Shown here: positions 15,901 through 22,566 of the stretch, one piece after another
Layout: the number at the start of each line of letters is the position of its first letter
How positions within the stretch are numbered: the stretch's first letter is position 1
NCBI GenBank assembly: GCA_023663235.1
Contig: JAMPHW010000009.1
Span: forward strand, 1-35,719
DNA length: 35,719 nucleotides
From: Ruminococcus sp.
Lineage (GTDB): Bacteria > Bacillota_I > Bacilli_A > RF39 > UBA660
Direction of reading: 5' to 3'
The notes under the pieces: generated by a model
Database searches by the model: none
What the model saw: only the letters and a program-made list of their open reading frames with translations
Told to the model about the DNA's origin: nothing
Position numbers and translations under genes: made by a program

Positions 15901-17361
15901 TAAATCAATATTTTCACGAACTTCATCACTTAAAGAATCTTTAAAGTTTTCATTAGGATAAATCTCATTTTGTATAAAACTAATAAAATCACTCATTGTT
16001 AAAGAACTAGTTTCATCTTTATTAAAATAGTTATAATATATAATTTTAATTAAATACTCATCAACACTTGTATTTTCTCCTAAACTATCAAATTTAGGAT
16101 TTAATTCATCATAAGTTAACTTTTCGTTAATTGTATTAGAGTAGCATAAAACAGTATCAATTTTATTATCTTCTTCTAATTTTTTACAATAACTTGTTAT
16201 TAAATCTTCATATTTATTTTCATATACAATAGCTATTTGATTGGTTGCAGGAAATATTTTTCCAACTTCATCTTGTTCGGAATCGGTATATAAAATTTTA
16301 GTATTTCCTTGAAGAAAGTAAGCTAAAGCAAAAAGTATAATAACAGTAATTGTTTGGAACCATCTTGTTTTATAACTAAAAATTCCTAATTTAGTTAAAT
16401 TAAAATGAGGCATTTTCTTATGGGTTTTAGCTATTAAATTATCGCATAAAAGGAGTAGGGCAGGTAAACATAAAAAGATACATATTAAGCTTAATAAAAC
16501 CCCTTTAGATAAAACAAAGCCTAAATCACGTCCAATAGTAAAACTCATAAATACTAAAGCCAGTAATCCTACAATAGTTGTAATAGAACTACTAGATATT
16601 GACTTAAAAGATTCATATAAAGCATTTTTCATGGCTTTTACTTTATCATTAGTCTTTTCTTTTTCTTGTTTAAATCTATTAGATAACATAATTGAATAAT
16701 CCATAGATAAGGCTAGTTGTAATATTGCGGTTATAGAATCAGTTATTGATGATACGCTTGGAAAAATAATATTAGTACCTTTATTTATAAAAACCGCCAG
16801 TCCTATAGAAATTAAATATAAGAAAGGTTCCAAATAAGATTCACTTAAAATAATTAAGATAATCATAGCACAAATAATAGCAATCGCTACAATTGATATA
16901 TCTAATATTGGTTTATTTTCATCGTAAATAGAACCACTCATTCCGGCTGTATCAAAATTATCTATAATATAATTATATACTTCTGTTGCAAGGCGTGAAT
17001 CACTATAATCATTAACATTTATAACATATAAAGTATAATTATCTTTATTGTAATCATCATCATTTTCATAATCGACACTATCTACACCATCAATATTTTT
17101 TAATTTATTTAATGTATTTATTTTTTCTTCATTAGTTAAATCTTTAAACATAACATTAAGGGTCGAACTATCTTGTTTAGAAAATTCAGACTCCATAATA
17201 TCATTACCTATTTTAGTCTCTGAAGTTGCAGGTAAGTATTCCATAATATCTTCATTTATTTTAACTTTAGTCGATAAAAAAAGACTTATACCAGCAAGAA
17301 CAATAAATAGGATTAAAAAGATATTTCTTTTTTCTACTATATAATCAGTAATTTTTTTCAT
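12910..17361 (-). CDS. MMPL/RND-family transporter with a giant repeat insertion in the second extracytoplasmic loop
   Basis: A 1483-residue proton-driven exporter of the MMPL (YdfJ-like) type. TM1 is at 13-30. The first loop (31-152) carries EYLPATSE. TM2-6 lie at about 153-308, with the proton-relay Asp in LALSMDYSIML (Asp221), and TM7 is at 334-350. A loop of about 970 residues follows, then TM8-12 (1322-1470) with the second Asp motif GATIDYAIVY (Asp1387). Loop residues about 455-1240 consist of roughly ten degenerate helical repeats of 65-75 residues, each opening like TIKTFVDFML and closing like LIELVYLYN. Usual MMPL proteins have 700-1000 residues. The start is the ATG with GGAGGG 8 bases ahead; an upstream GTG is less likely. 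It diverges from a TetR regulator that probably controls it. The substrate is unknown. Confidence 0.9.
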   Translation of the reverse strand: MKKITDYIVEKRNIFLILFIVLAGISLFLSTKVKINEDIMEYLPATSETKIGNDIMESEFSKQDSSTLNVMFKDLTNEEKINTLNKLKNIDGVDSVDYENDDDYNKDNYTLYVINVNDYSDSRLATEVYNYIIDNFDTAGMSGSIYDENKPILDISIVAIAIICAMIILIILSESYLEPFLYLISIGLAVFINKGTNIIFPSVSSITDSITAILQLALSMDYSIMLSNRFKQEKEKTNDKVKAMKNALYESFKSISSSSITTIVGLLALVFMSFTIGRDLGFVLSKGVLLSLICIFLCLPALLLLCDNLIAKTHKKMPHFNLTKLGIFSYKTRWFQTITVIILFALAYFLQGNTKILYTDSEQDEVGKIFPATNQIAIVYENKYEDLITSYCKKLEEDNKIDTVLCYSNTINEKLTYDELNPKFDSLGENTSVDEYLIKIIYYNYFNKDETSSLTMSDFISFIQNEIYPNENFKDSLSDEVRENIDLLANFATSSEINKKRNISEIMYDLDMDKTDAENILIYYNSKNINTKMTIKTFVDFMLNDVAKDPEYNSSLDDDTISKLEQLKKFTDNNTINKKMNAKELSNMFEIDEDLIEQLLLFHRIKSDSNTKITLNEFAKTALRLANDNEYEDMFDDDTIDSLNLLKTLSTDSVVSKELTSSEMGKNLASFGLKLNEEKINLLYTLYDGYNNPNIKMKINDFATLALNSASDTEKETLKTLKTLSDKQTIEKALDSKTMAYFLKDFGLDEATTELLYQVYGGSKASLNVNEFASNALTLSTNPLFSNYFDEITKASLNKIIELNKIKNVKMNNDDLYNIFSIDVTDETIKNALDEKLGTELKTPLEFATKLDLTEALLLMSDKEYSVSEFPKSITNNKLDTLTISAIYGVTNKEEEISVKDLIKFIYDNQDNSLIASSLGDNKDGLNLLYTITSNADNFYTASELSNMLNQDKLKVSFIYGTANATNLNKIDKISIKDLIAFLYQNKDSSLLADSLGNNNDSLELAYMVTSNIKTRYNYKDVSKITGTEKDQVRQIYGLYDYLNYDTLISPLELTNLILDNINDELLKDKINNDDLELLDLVKKVMINSLNNTKLTHTYIGDLLDIDNDTISLLYSLYDFKYIKANQKVSFYNYINFIINEVMDDKDYADKFNQETREKLITINSIMSKALNNEKYNSLELYGTLNVLSDNLDKSLIELVYLYNSSINEYDSLWSITVEEFINYLNEDILNDTRFEDFIDEEMHNTIKDAKDTIDKAKKLIVSDEYSRVVLNTKYSFESEETFNFINTLNNDLGKIDGIYVVGNSPMAVEMSGTFNDELNRITILTMIFIFVVVAITFKDLLIPLILVLIIQCAVYITMSYISLSGGSVYFISLLIVQAILMGATIDYAIVYTSYYKESRLTMNVKDAIINAYNKSIHTIINSSSILIIVTMIVANFASAIAAKICETISQGALASAILILLILPGVLASVDRIICRNSYKKN

Positions 17362-17382
17362 AATTTTTCCCTCCAACACAAC

Positions 17383-17411
17383 ATTCTATTCAATTTTAAC
17401 TTCAATGACAA
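17383..17411 (-). promoter_or_regulatory. SigA promoter of the MMPL transporter
   Basis: On the minus strand: TTGTCA, a 17-base spacer and TAGAAT, ending 22 bases before the ATG. Confidence 0.6.
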
Positions 17412-17492
17412 CTAAAAAATTATTAATTATGTATGTTATCCAACACTTTTGCTATTATTTATGGTTATTTATCATACAAACTGTTAAATATC

Positions 17493-17521
17493 TTTACTTT
17501 TGTCGAATTAGTAACTATAAT
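17493..17521 (+). promoter_or_regulatory. SigA promoter of the TetR regulator
   Basis: TTTACT, a 17-base spacer and TATAAT. A 9-base palindrome TAGTAACTA (17509-17517) overlaps the -10 box and could be an autoregulatory operator, although so short a palindrome is not strong evidence. Confidence 0.55.
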
Positions 17522-17540
17522 TTATGGCGAGGCGAGTAAT

Positions 17541-18107
17541 ATGAGTAAAAATGAAGATTTAAGAATAACTAAAACCAAAAAAGCTTTATTTAATTCTTTA
17601 TTAGAACTAATGAAAATAAAAGCTTTTGAAGAAATAACGATATCAGATATATGTGAGGTAGCTTTAGTAAATCGCTCAACCTTTTATACCCACTTTGATG
17701 ATAAATACGAGCTATTAGTGGCCCTTTTAGATAATCAAAAAAGCATTTTATTAAATGAATTAAGAAAAAATGAAGAAGAGGTTAATACCAAAGAATATTT
17801 TATGGAGATGTTAAAAATAATTATTCTACATGCCGAAGAAAACAGAAATGTTTATTCATCAATTTTATTAAAGAATAGGAATGGTATTTTAATAGATATA
17901 TTACTAGATGTTGTAAAAAGGGATATTGATGACCGCTTAGAAAAAGACTTTAATCCAAATAATAATACAATACCAAGAAGTTTTATATCTAGATTTTATT
18001 TAGGAGCTATATTAAGTATAGGATTAGATTGGTTGAGTGAAAATAAGAAATATACAAAAGAAGAAATCCTTTTATATATAGATAAATTAATACCCGAAAA
18101 TATATAG
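17541..18107 (+). CDS. TetR/AcrR-family transcriptional regulator
   Basis: A 188-residue one-component repressor-type protein. The N-terminal helix-turn-helix is clear: ITKTKKALFNSLLELM, FEEITISDICEVALVNRSTFYTHFDDKYEL, ending near residue 60. The rest is the helical ligand/dimer domain, which is not conserved enough to name an effector. It diverges from the MMPL exporter, the classic layout for a repressor of a neighbouring efflux gene, so local control of that exporter is the leading inference. A longer reading from 17433 is rejected because the predicted promoter lies inside it. The ATG at MSKNED has a GAGGCGAG site about 6 bases upstream. Confidence 0.88.
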   Translation: MSKNEDLRITKTKKALFNSLLELMKIKAFEEITISDICEVALVNRSTFYTHFDDKYELLVALLDNQKSILLNELRKNEEEVNTKEYFMEMLKIIILHAEENRNVYSSILLKNRNGILIDILLDVVKRDIDDRLEKDFNPNNNTIPRSFISRFYLGAILSIGLDWLSENKKYTKEEILLYIDKLIPENI

Positions 18108-18137
18108 TAAGAACCTTTCTAATATGATAAAATATTT

Positions 18138-18196
18138 ATATAGAAATGAGTAAGTTGCAAAATAGCAATTAACTTATGAGTAAATAGCGTCTATAT
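18138..18196 (+). other. Structured leader upstream of the lipoprotein gene
   Basis: ATATAGA pairs with TCTATAT, enclosing an inner hairpin TAAG-TTGC-AAAATA-GCAA-(TTAA)-CTTA. The structure ends 2 bases before the TTGGAG ribosome binding site. It matches no riboswitch class I know. It could be a translational control element or the 3' end of the tetR transcript, though it has no T-tract. Confidence 0.35.
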
Positions 18197-18209
18197 TTGG
18201 AGAATAAAT

Positions 18210-18704
18210 ATGAAGAGAATTATAATATTGTTATTATTATTCATTATAACAATTACAGGTTGTAAAAAAGAAGCAGATATTAACCTCGAAGGAATAATTA
18301 ATATTTCGAAAGAGACTATGCGATATGTAATGTCATTTGAAAAATATGAAGGAGATACTGCTAAAGATACAACAATGGAAATAAAAAATGAAACCTTAAC
18401 TAATAGTTCTGCCACCATTATAATTAAAGATTTTAGTGGAAAGGATTATATTTATGACAATTCTTTTAGTATATGTAAGATAATTGATAATTATTGCATA
18501 TATTTAAAATCAAAATTTGCAGGTGGAGTTATTGATTTAATAGCATACATGGTATATGAAAATAATCCTATAGAATTAGAAATAAATTGGGAAGAGACAT
18601 ACGGAAAGCTAAAACCTGGTGAATATAAGTTAATTAAAAGCACTTCTTTAAGAGATAGCTATAAAGAAAAGATGATCTTTTCTACTGACTTTACTATTGA
18701 ATAA
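18210..18704 (+). CDS. Small lipoprotein with bacterial Ig-like (Big_14-like) domain
   Basis: A 164-residue exported protein. The signal peptide ends in the lipobox ITGC with Cys18 as lipidation site. The mature part (about 45-164) is a beta sandwich: KYEGDT, then NSSATIIIKDFSG, a partly eroded ligand-edge strand, and the characteristic ending YGKLKPGEYKLIKS and FSTDFTIE. This ending is typical of the Ig-like domain found in many Bacillota lipoproteins. The 209-residue protein at 19813 is a paralogue, sharing KYEGDTA, LT.SAT.II.D.S.KD and the GKLK.G.YKL ending. It is the first gene of a five-gene exported cluster and follows the tetR gene. The molecular role is unknown. Confidence 0.75.
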   Translation: MKRIIILLLLFIITITGCKKEADINLEGIINISKETMRYVMSFEKYEGDTAKDTTMEIKNETLTNSSATIIIKDFSGKDYIYDNSFSICKIIDNYCIYLKSKFAGGVIDLIAYMVYENNPIELEINWEETYGKLKPGEYKLIKSTSLRDSYKEKMIFSTDFTIE

Positions 18705-18742
18705 AAGTAAATATTATAAATAAATTACTAAATTATATATTT

Positions 18743-18776
18743 AATTAAAGTTATACTTTTGTATAACACTTTAATT
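18743..18776 (+). terminator. Stem-loop, probable terminator after the lipoprotein gene
   Basis: AATTAAAG-TTATAC-TTTT-GTATAA-CA-CTTTAATT, followed by ATTATTTATTTAT. The stem is long but A+T-rich and the tail is not a pure T-tract. Confidence 0.45.
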
Positions 18777-18788
18777 ATTTATTTATAT

Positions 18789-18797
18789 TGATATAAT
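18789..18797 (+). promoter_or_regulatory. Extended -10 promoter
   Basis: TGATATAAT. The predicted start at about 18804 coincides with an ATG that is therefore not usable, which supports the ATG at 18819 as the gene start. Confidence 0.5.
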
Positions 18798-18818
18798 TGT
18801 AGTATGAAAGGAAAAAGC

Positions 18819-19334
18819 ATGAATAAAGAAATTATTAAAGCGATAGTTGTTATATTTATTGTTACTTTAATAGTAATTGGAATGCCTATAGTTTATAAAT
18901 CTAAAATGGTGGTTAAAGAGGATAAATATGAAATTTTAGAAAGGAATTATGAAGATGTTATAATAAGTTTAATGCAAACTAAAAAAATTGGTATTTATCT
19001 TAAAGGCGATATAATTATGAAAAAGAATGAAACTGGAGAAGAAAAGGTTATACCAGAAGGCATAATTAATAATATTACTGATTATGAAGAAGTACAATAT
19101 TTTGTTAATTTAATTAATGATTGCCCTTTAATTACTCATGAAATTAATTCTACCTTGATGCCAACTAGCGAAAGGTTATATTTGTATGATGAAAATGATA
19201 AAGAATTAATGCGGATAGAAGTTGATGGCTCTGTTATAGATATATGGAAAGGTGACAATTATTATCATTTAGAAAATAAACATCAAGCAAAAATAAATGA
19301 ATTTTTAGAGAAATATATAAATTATGAATTTTAG
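18819..19334 (+). CDS. Membrane-anchored exported protein of unknown family (cassette copy A)
   Basis: 171 residues. The first 30 residues form a signal anchor with no lipobox. The remaining domain has YEEVQYFVNLINDCP in the middle and a C-terminal beta-rich part ending SERLYLYDENDKELMRIEVDG, IDIWKGDNYYHL, then a final helix INEFLEKYI. The same arrangement (Asn/Asp turn, DNNEEI, LEIW.YSYYYT, then IDKFI) is found in the protein at 20509, so the two are paralogues. AAAGGA 6 bases before the ATG fixes the start. I do not recognise a named family. Location at the outer face of the membrane is the only safe inference. Confidence 0.68.
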   Translation: MNKEIIKAIVVIFIVTLIVIGMPIVYKSKMVVKEDKYEILERNYEDVIISLMQTKKIGIYLKGDIIMKKNETGEEKVIPEGIINNITDYEEVQYFVNLINDCPLITHEINSTLMPTSERLYLYDENDKELMRIEVDGSVIDIWKGDNYYHLENKHQAKINEFLEKYINYEF

Positions 19335-19345
19335 GAGAATTAAAA

Positions 19346-19714
19346 ATGAAAAAGAAAAATTTAATTTTCATATTAATTTTAATACTATTGGTATTTATTT
19401 TAGCATTTAATACTTTTTATGCTCCTACTAAGAAAGAAGAAACAACAGAATTTCACCCCTTAGAGTTAGAAGGCGTTGTAAAAGAAATTTGTACCTATTG
19501 TATAGGAGATGATATTTTAGAACCATATCCTCATTATTTTTTACTAGAAAGCTATAAATTAGACAAAGATAATAATAAAATGACCTATATAATACATTAT
19601 GATAGAAAACATGAATTTAAAATTGGACAAAGAGTAAAACTTACTTATGATGGAATATTGGAAAGTCTTTCACCTCAAATATATCCTTTAACTATTGAAG
19701 TGGTAAATAACTAG
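19346..19714 (+). CDS. Small exported protein with DUF3221/YobA-like OB-type domain
   Basis: 122 residues: a signal anchor (7-26) and a short beta domain. The middle is ELEGVVKEICTYCIGDD and the end is FKIGQRVKLTYDGILESLSPQIYPLTIEVV. That last motif (G-x-V-x-(V/L)-x-Y-D-G, then S-x-P-x-x-x-P) is the hallmark of DUF3221 (YobA-like) proteins. The CTYC pair could form a disulfide or bind metal. AGGAGA lies 7 bases before the ATG and 11 bases after the stop of the preceding gene, so the two are cotranscribed. A related beta stretch occurs in the protein at 3680. Function unknown. Confidence 0.68.
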   Translation: MKKKNLIFILILILLVFILAFNTFYAPTKKEETTEFHPLELEGVVKEICTYCIGDDILEPYPHYFLLESYKLDKDNNKMTYIIHYDRKHEFKIGQRVKLTYDGILESLSPQIYPLTIEVVNN

Positions 19715-19784
19715 GAATAAGCATATGAATAAAGTGTTTTTCTATTAAACTTTTTTGTTTCATATTTTTATTTTAATACCTATT

Positions 19785-19793
19785 TGTTATAAT
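19785..19793 (+). promoter_or_regulatory. Extended -10 promoter of cassette copy B
   Basis: TGTTATAAT 20 bases before the chosen ATG. No clear -35 box. Confidence 0.5.
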
Positions 19794-19812
19794 ATTAAAG
19801 AAAGTGGTTTAT

Positions 19813-20442
19813 ATGAAAAAAGTAAAAATAATTAAAATTGGTTTGTGGTTGATGCTTATAGTTTTTCTTTTATTGATATTTTATGGTATGTATTTTAAGG
19901 AATACAAAGATAATTCTTATCTTTTATTACCCGAAGAATGCCAAAAAGCTTATGATTGTAAATGTCCTTCTAAAGAAAAAGGCGAAGCTTATTGTAACTG
20001 TAAATTTAAAAAATTTTTTGTTACAATAAAAGGGTTTTGTGCTAAAGGTCATATAAATGAAGATAAAATAATTGAAGATAGAGCAAAGTATGAAGGAGAT
20101 ACAGCAGAAAATATAATAATGTCTATTAAAGAAGGTACACTAACAGATGGCTCTGCAACAGTAATAATTGAAGATTTAAGCGATAAAGATAATATGTATG
20201 GAGAAGAATATACTTTATACGAAAAAATTGATAATGAATGGTTTAAGCTTTCTGAAATAGTTGATACTGTTGTTTGGGATGCTTTAGATTATCACGTAAA
20301 TCAAAATAGACTGTTAGAATTTGAAATAAATTGGCACTATCACTTTGGAAAATTAAAGAAAGGTAAATACAAACTCGTAAAGTGGTTAGTTCCAGAAGGT
20401 GGAAGAGAAGTCTATTCTTTTTCAGTAGATTTCACTATTTAA
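19813..20442 (+). CDS. Membrane-anchored Ig-like (Big_14-like) protein with Cys-rich segment (cassette copy B)
   Basis: 209 residues. A signal anchor (8-27) replaces the lipobox of its paralogue at 18210. Residues 43-76 hold six cysteines (43, 49, 51, 61, 63, 76) as C-x5-CxC-x9-CxC-x12-C, unusual for a low-GC Gram-positive surface protein and suggestive of disulfides or a metal site. From residue 93 the Ig-like domain runs KYEGDTAENIIMSIKEG, GSATVIIEDLS, EKIDNEWFKLSE, WHYHFGKLKKGKYKLVKW and FSVDFTI. Its edge strands fit the family pattern better than those of the upstream copy. An in-frame GTG 9 bases upstream is possible, but ATG with AAAGTGG ahead is preferred. Confidence 0.74.
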   Translation: MKKVKIIKIGLWLMLIVFLLLIFYGMYFKEYKDNSYLLLPEECQKAYDCKCPSKEKGEAYCNCKFKKFFVTIKGFCAKGHINEDKIIEDRAKYEGDTAENIIMSIKEGTLTDGSATVIIEDLSDKDNMYGEEYTLYEKIDNEWFKLSEIVDTVVWDALDYHVNQNRLLEFEINWHYHFGKLKKGKYKLVKWLVPEGGREVYSFSVDFTI

Positions 20443-20470
20443 AAGAAAGGCAGTTTTGTCTTTCTTTTAA
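20438..20470 (+). terminator. Stem-loop, probable terminator overlapping the stop codon
   Basis: TTAAAAGAAAG-GC pairs with GTCTTTCTTTTAA around a six-base loop (13-14 bp). The T-rich right arm takes the place of a separate T-tract. Confidence 0.5.
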
Positions 20471-20508
20471 GTCGTATTTATAACATAGAAAAGTAGGAAA
20501 ATTAAAGA

Positions 20509-20937
20509 ATGAAAAAAATGCTTATATCTATATTAATAATAATTTTAAGTATATTTTTAATACATACTTATAATGATAATCATTTACCAAAAGATGTAAT
20601 TAAATACTTAAAAAAGACAGAATCAGTTATGATATGTAATTATCGTGATGAGGAATTACATCAAGGATGTAAAACTGAATATATTAATAAAATAATTACT
20701 AAGAAAGATGATATAAACAGCTTTATTTCATTACTTTCATATTCTAAAATAGAAACAGAAAAAATTATAAGTACAATGCAATTTCCAGCATATTCAATTT
20801 ATTTGCTTGACAATAACGAAGAAATACTAGCTAGATTAGTTTATAAACCTTGTTTAAAACTAGAAATATGGGATTATTCATATTATTATACAAATAAAAT
20901 ATATGAAAAAATTGATAAATTCATTAATAGTAAATAG
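20509..20937 (+). CDS. Membrane-anchored exported protein of unknown family (cassette copy B)
   Basis: 142 residues, paralogue of the protein at 18819 and placed in the same position after an Ig-like protein. Residues 3-19 form a hydrophobic signal. The middle has DDINSFISLLSYSKIE and the end reads YSIYLLDNNEEILARL, LEIWDYSYYYT, IYEKIDKFI. There are three cysteines (43, 54 and 120). The ribosome binding site is weak (AGGAAA about 10 bases before the ATG), and another ATG lies 9 bases further in. A hairpin separates it from the preceding gene, so expression may depend on readthrough. Confidence 0.65.
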   Translation: MKKMLISILIIILSIFLIHTYNDNHLPKDVIKYLKKTESVMICNYRDEELHQGCKTEYINKIITKKDDINSFISLLSYSKIETEKIISTMQFPAYSIYLLDNNEEILARLVYKPCLKLEIWDYSYYYTNKIYEKIDKFINSK

Positions 20938-21163
20938 CTAATAACACATAACTAAATATTTATAGCTTTAAAATAAAAGTTTTAGTTCTCATAACTTTAG
21001 AACCTCCGCTCTATATAGATTAGAGGTAAACACCCAAATACATTAAATACTTTCTAAATAATAAATTTAAATATCGTTAAATTTTTAAGTGTAAACTCTA
21101 CATGATTCTTTCTTTTGTTCTTAAAATATGCTTAAAACATAAAATTATAATGGTGATAAGTTT
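20938..21163. other. Spacer with unexplained inverted repeats
   Basis: 226 bases without a recognisable gene. GTTCT/AGAAC (20984-21002) and CCTC/GAGG with an inner TCTATATAGA palindrome (about 21004-21028) form two adjacent hairpins. Read on the minus strand the same bases give GCGGAGG, an ATG 10 bases later and a 10-codon peptide frame, possibly fortuitous. TATAAT at 21146-21151 and GGTGAT at 21152 serve yqfC. Confidence 0.4.
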
Positions 21164-21406
21164 ATGCGTATAGTAAAAAATCTCCAAAACTTCTTGTTAG
21201 ACCAAGACTATTATATAGATCTTTTTAAAGATACTCTTCATGTATATTATTACTTAGATTTAATATCTTTAAGTAATACTTTGATAGAACTAAAATTAAA
21301 GGAGTTTAATCTAATTATCGAAGGAAATAATTTAACAATAAGTGCTATGGATAATCATGAAATATTAATTAAAGGAACAATAGATAATATGAGGTTTAAT
21401 CGATGA
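21164..21406 (+). CDS. yqfC: YqfC-family sporulation-associated protein (YabP/YqfC fold)
   Basis: 80 residues. The beta-rich pattern LKEFNLIIEGNNLTISAMDNHEILIKGTI matches the C-terminal half of YabP/YqfC proteins. In B. subtilis yqfC and yqfD are sigma-E-controlled mother-cell genes, and YqfC partners YqfD. The sequence alone would give only moderate confidence, but the following yqfD, overlapping by 4 bases (ATGA), makes the call solid. GGTGAT lies 6 bases before the ATG. Whether this organism makes spores cannot be decided here. The gene is compact but intact. Confidence 0.78.
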   Translation: MRIVKNLQNFLLDQDYYIDLFKDTLHVYYYLDLISLSNTLIELKLKEFNLIIEGNNLTISAMDNHEILIKGTIDNMRFNR

Positions 21407-22566
21407 AACACTATATTAAAATACGCATAAACACCAAGAAAAAAACTGATGCTTTAATAAAATTAAATAAAATAAAAGCTGATATAAAAAATATAATCTA
21501 TCTAAATGATGGTATATCAGTAGAAATCCTTAATACTGATTTAAAGAAAGTAAGAAAATATTTAAGTAGTTTTAAAGTCGAAATTATTGACGAAACAGGT
21601 TTTTATAAAATAAAAAGAGAATTTAAAAGAAACAGTTTATTTATTATAAGTATAATTTTAGGTATAATTCTTTTTTTAATTCTAAGTAATGTTATTGTTA
21701 AAGTGCAAGTTATACATGAAAATAAAGAAATTAGAGATCTATTATATAATGCTTTAGATGAAAGAGGGGTAAAACCTTTAACATTTAAAAAGAGCTATGA
21801 AAAGTATGAAGCTATCATTGAAGATATTAAAAATACTTATAAGGATAAATTAGAATGGTTAGAAATAGATGTTGATGGTATGGTTATTAATATTCGTGTT
21901 GAAGAGCGAATAATTAAAAGCTATGATAAAGAATATCAAAACTGTCATATAGTCGCTACTAAGTCGGGTGTTGTAAATAGTATTCGTGTTGAAAAAGGTG
22001 TTCAAGAAATCAGTCCTAACACTTTTGTTAATAAAGGTGATATTCTAATTAGTGGTATGATTAAATATAATGATGAGATTAAAAATAATGTTTGTGCGAG
22101 TGGAGAAGTTTATGCTGAAGTTTGGTATCATGTTACAACAAGTCTTCCCCTTAATTATGAAGAAGAAAATTTAACAGGCAAATGGCGTTTTAATTTTATC
22201 TTAAAAACTAATAACGATGAATACACTATCCTAAAAAGTAGAGTGAATGATAAAAAAATAAAAAAAATCTTACTATTTAAAATCTTTGGCTTAGAGTTTT
22301 ATATCACTAAAGAATATGAAGTAAGTAGAATAAATAAAAGATATACCGAAGAAGAAGCCTTAAAAAAAGCTCAAGAATTAACCTACGAAAAATTAAAAAT
22401 GAATGCTAATTTCTCTAAAATAATTACCGAAAAAGTCTTGAAAAAAAGTATAAATAATGATAACTTAGATATAGATATTTTTATCGCAATAAATGAACAA
22501 ATAGGAAAAAAGGAATTCTATGTTATAGATATGGAAAGTGATACTAATGATGAAGGTAATAATTGA
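21403..22566 (+). CDS. yqfD: YqfD-family sporulation protein
   Basis: 387 residues. The N-terminal cytoplasmic part (1-78) is basic. One membrane segment lies at about 79-103 (SLFIISIILGIILFLILSNV). A large extracytoplasmic domain follows with the family features WLEIDVDGMVINIRVEERI, CHIVATKSGVVNSIRVEKGV, VNKGDILISG and a terminal SINNDNLDIDIFIAINEQIG. The family is also called the stage IV sporulation YqfD family; B. subtilis yqfD is needed for efficient sporulation. Its 5' end overlaps yqfC and its 3' end overlaps the start of the VanZ-like gene, so translation is coupled through the block. Confidence 0.9.
   Translation: MKHYIKIRINTKKKTDALIKLNKIKADIKNIIYLNDGISVEILNTDLKKVRKYLSSFKVEIIDETGFYKIKREFKRNSLFIISIILGIILFLILSNVIVKVQVIHENKEIRDLLYNALDERGVKPLTFKKSYEKYEAIIEDIKNTYKDKLEWLEIDVDGMVINIRVEERIIKSYDKEYQNCHIVATKSGVVNSIRVEKGVQEISPNTFVNKGDILISGMIKYNDEIKNNVCASGEVYAEVWYHVTTSLPLNYEEENLTGKWRFNFILKTNNDEYTILKSRVNDKKIKKILLFKIFGLEFYITKEYEVSRINKRYTEEEALKKAQELTYEKLKMNANFSKIITEKVLKKSINNDNLDIDIFIAINEQIGKKEFYVIDMESDTNDEGNN

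Noticed and set aside
17433-17540. Longer N-terminus for the TetR regulator
   Set aside because: The stretch contains the predicted promoter (17493-17521), reads as a hydrophobic segment unlike TetR proteins, and the downstream ATG has its own ribosome binding site.
20985-21030. preQ1-type riboswitch on the minus strand
   Set aside because: The bases resemble GAGGTTC but the required CCTCT arm is on the wrong side and the A-rich tail does not fit.
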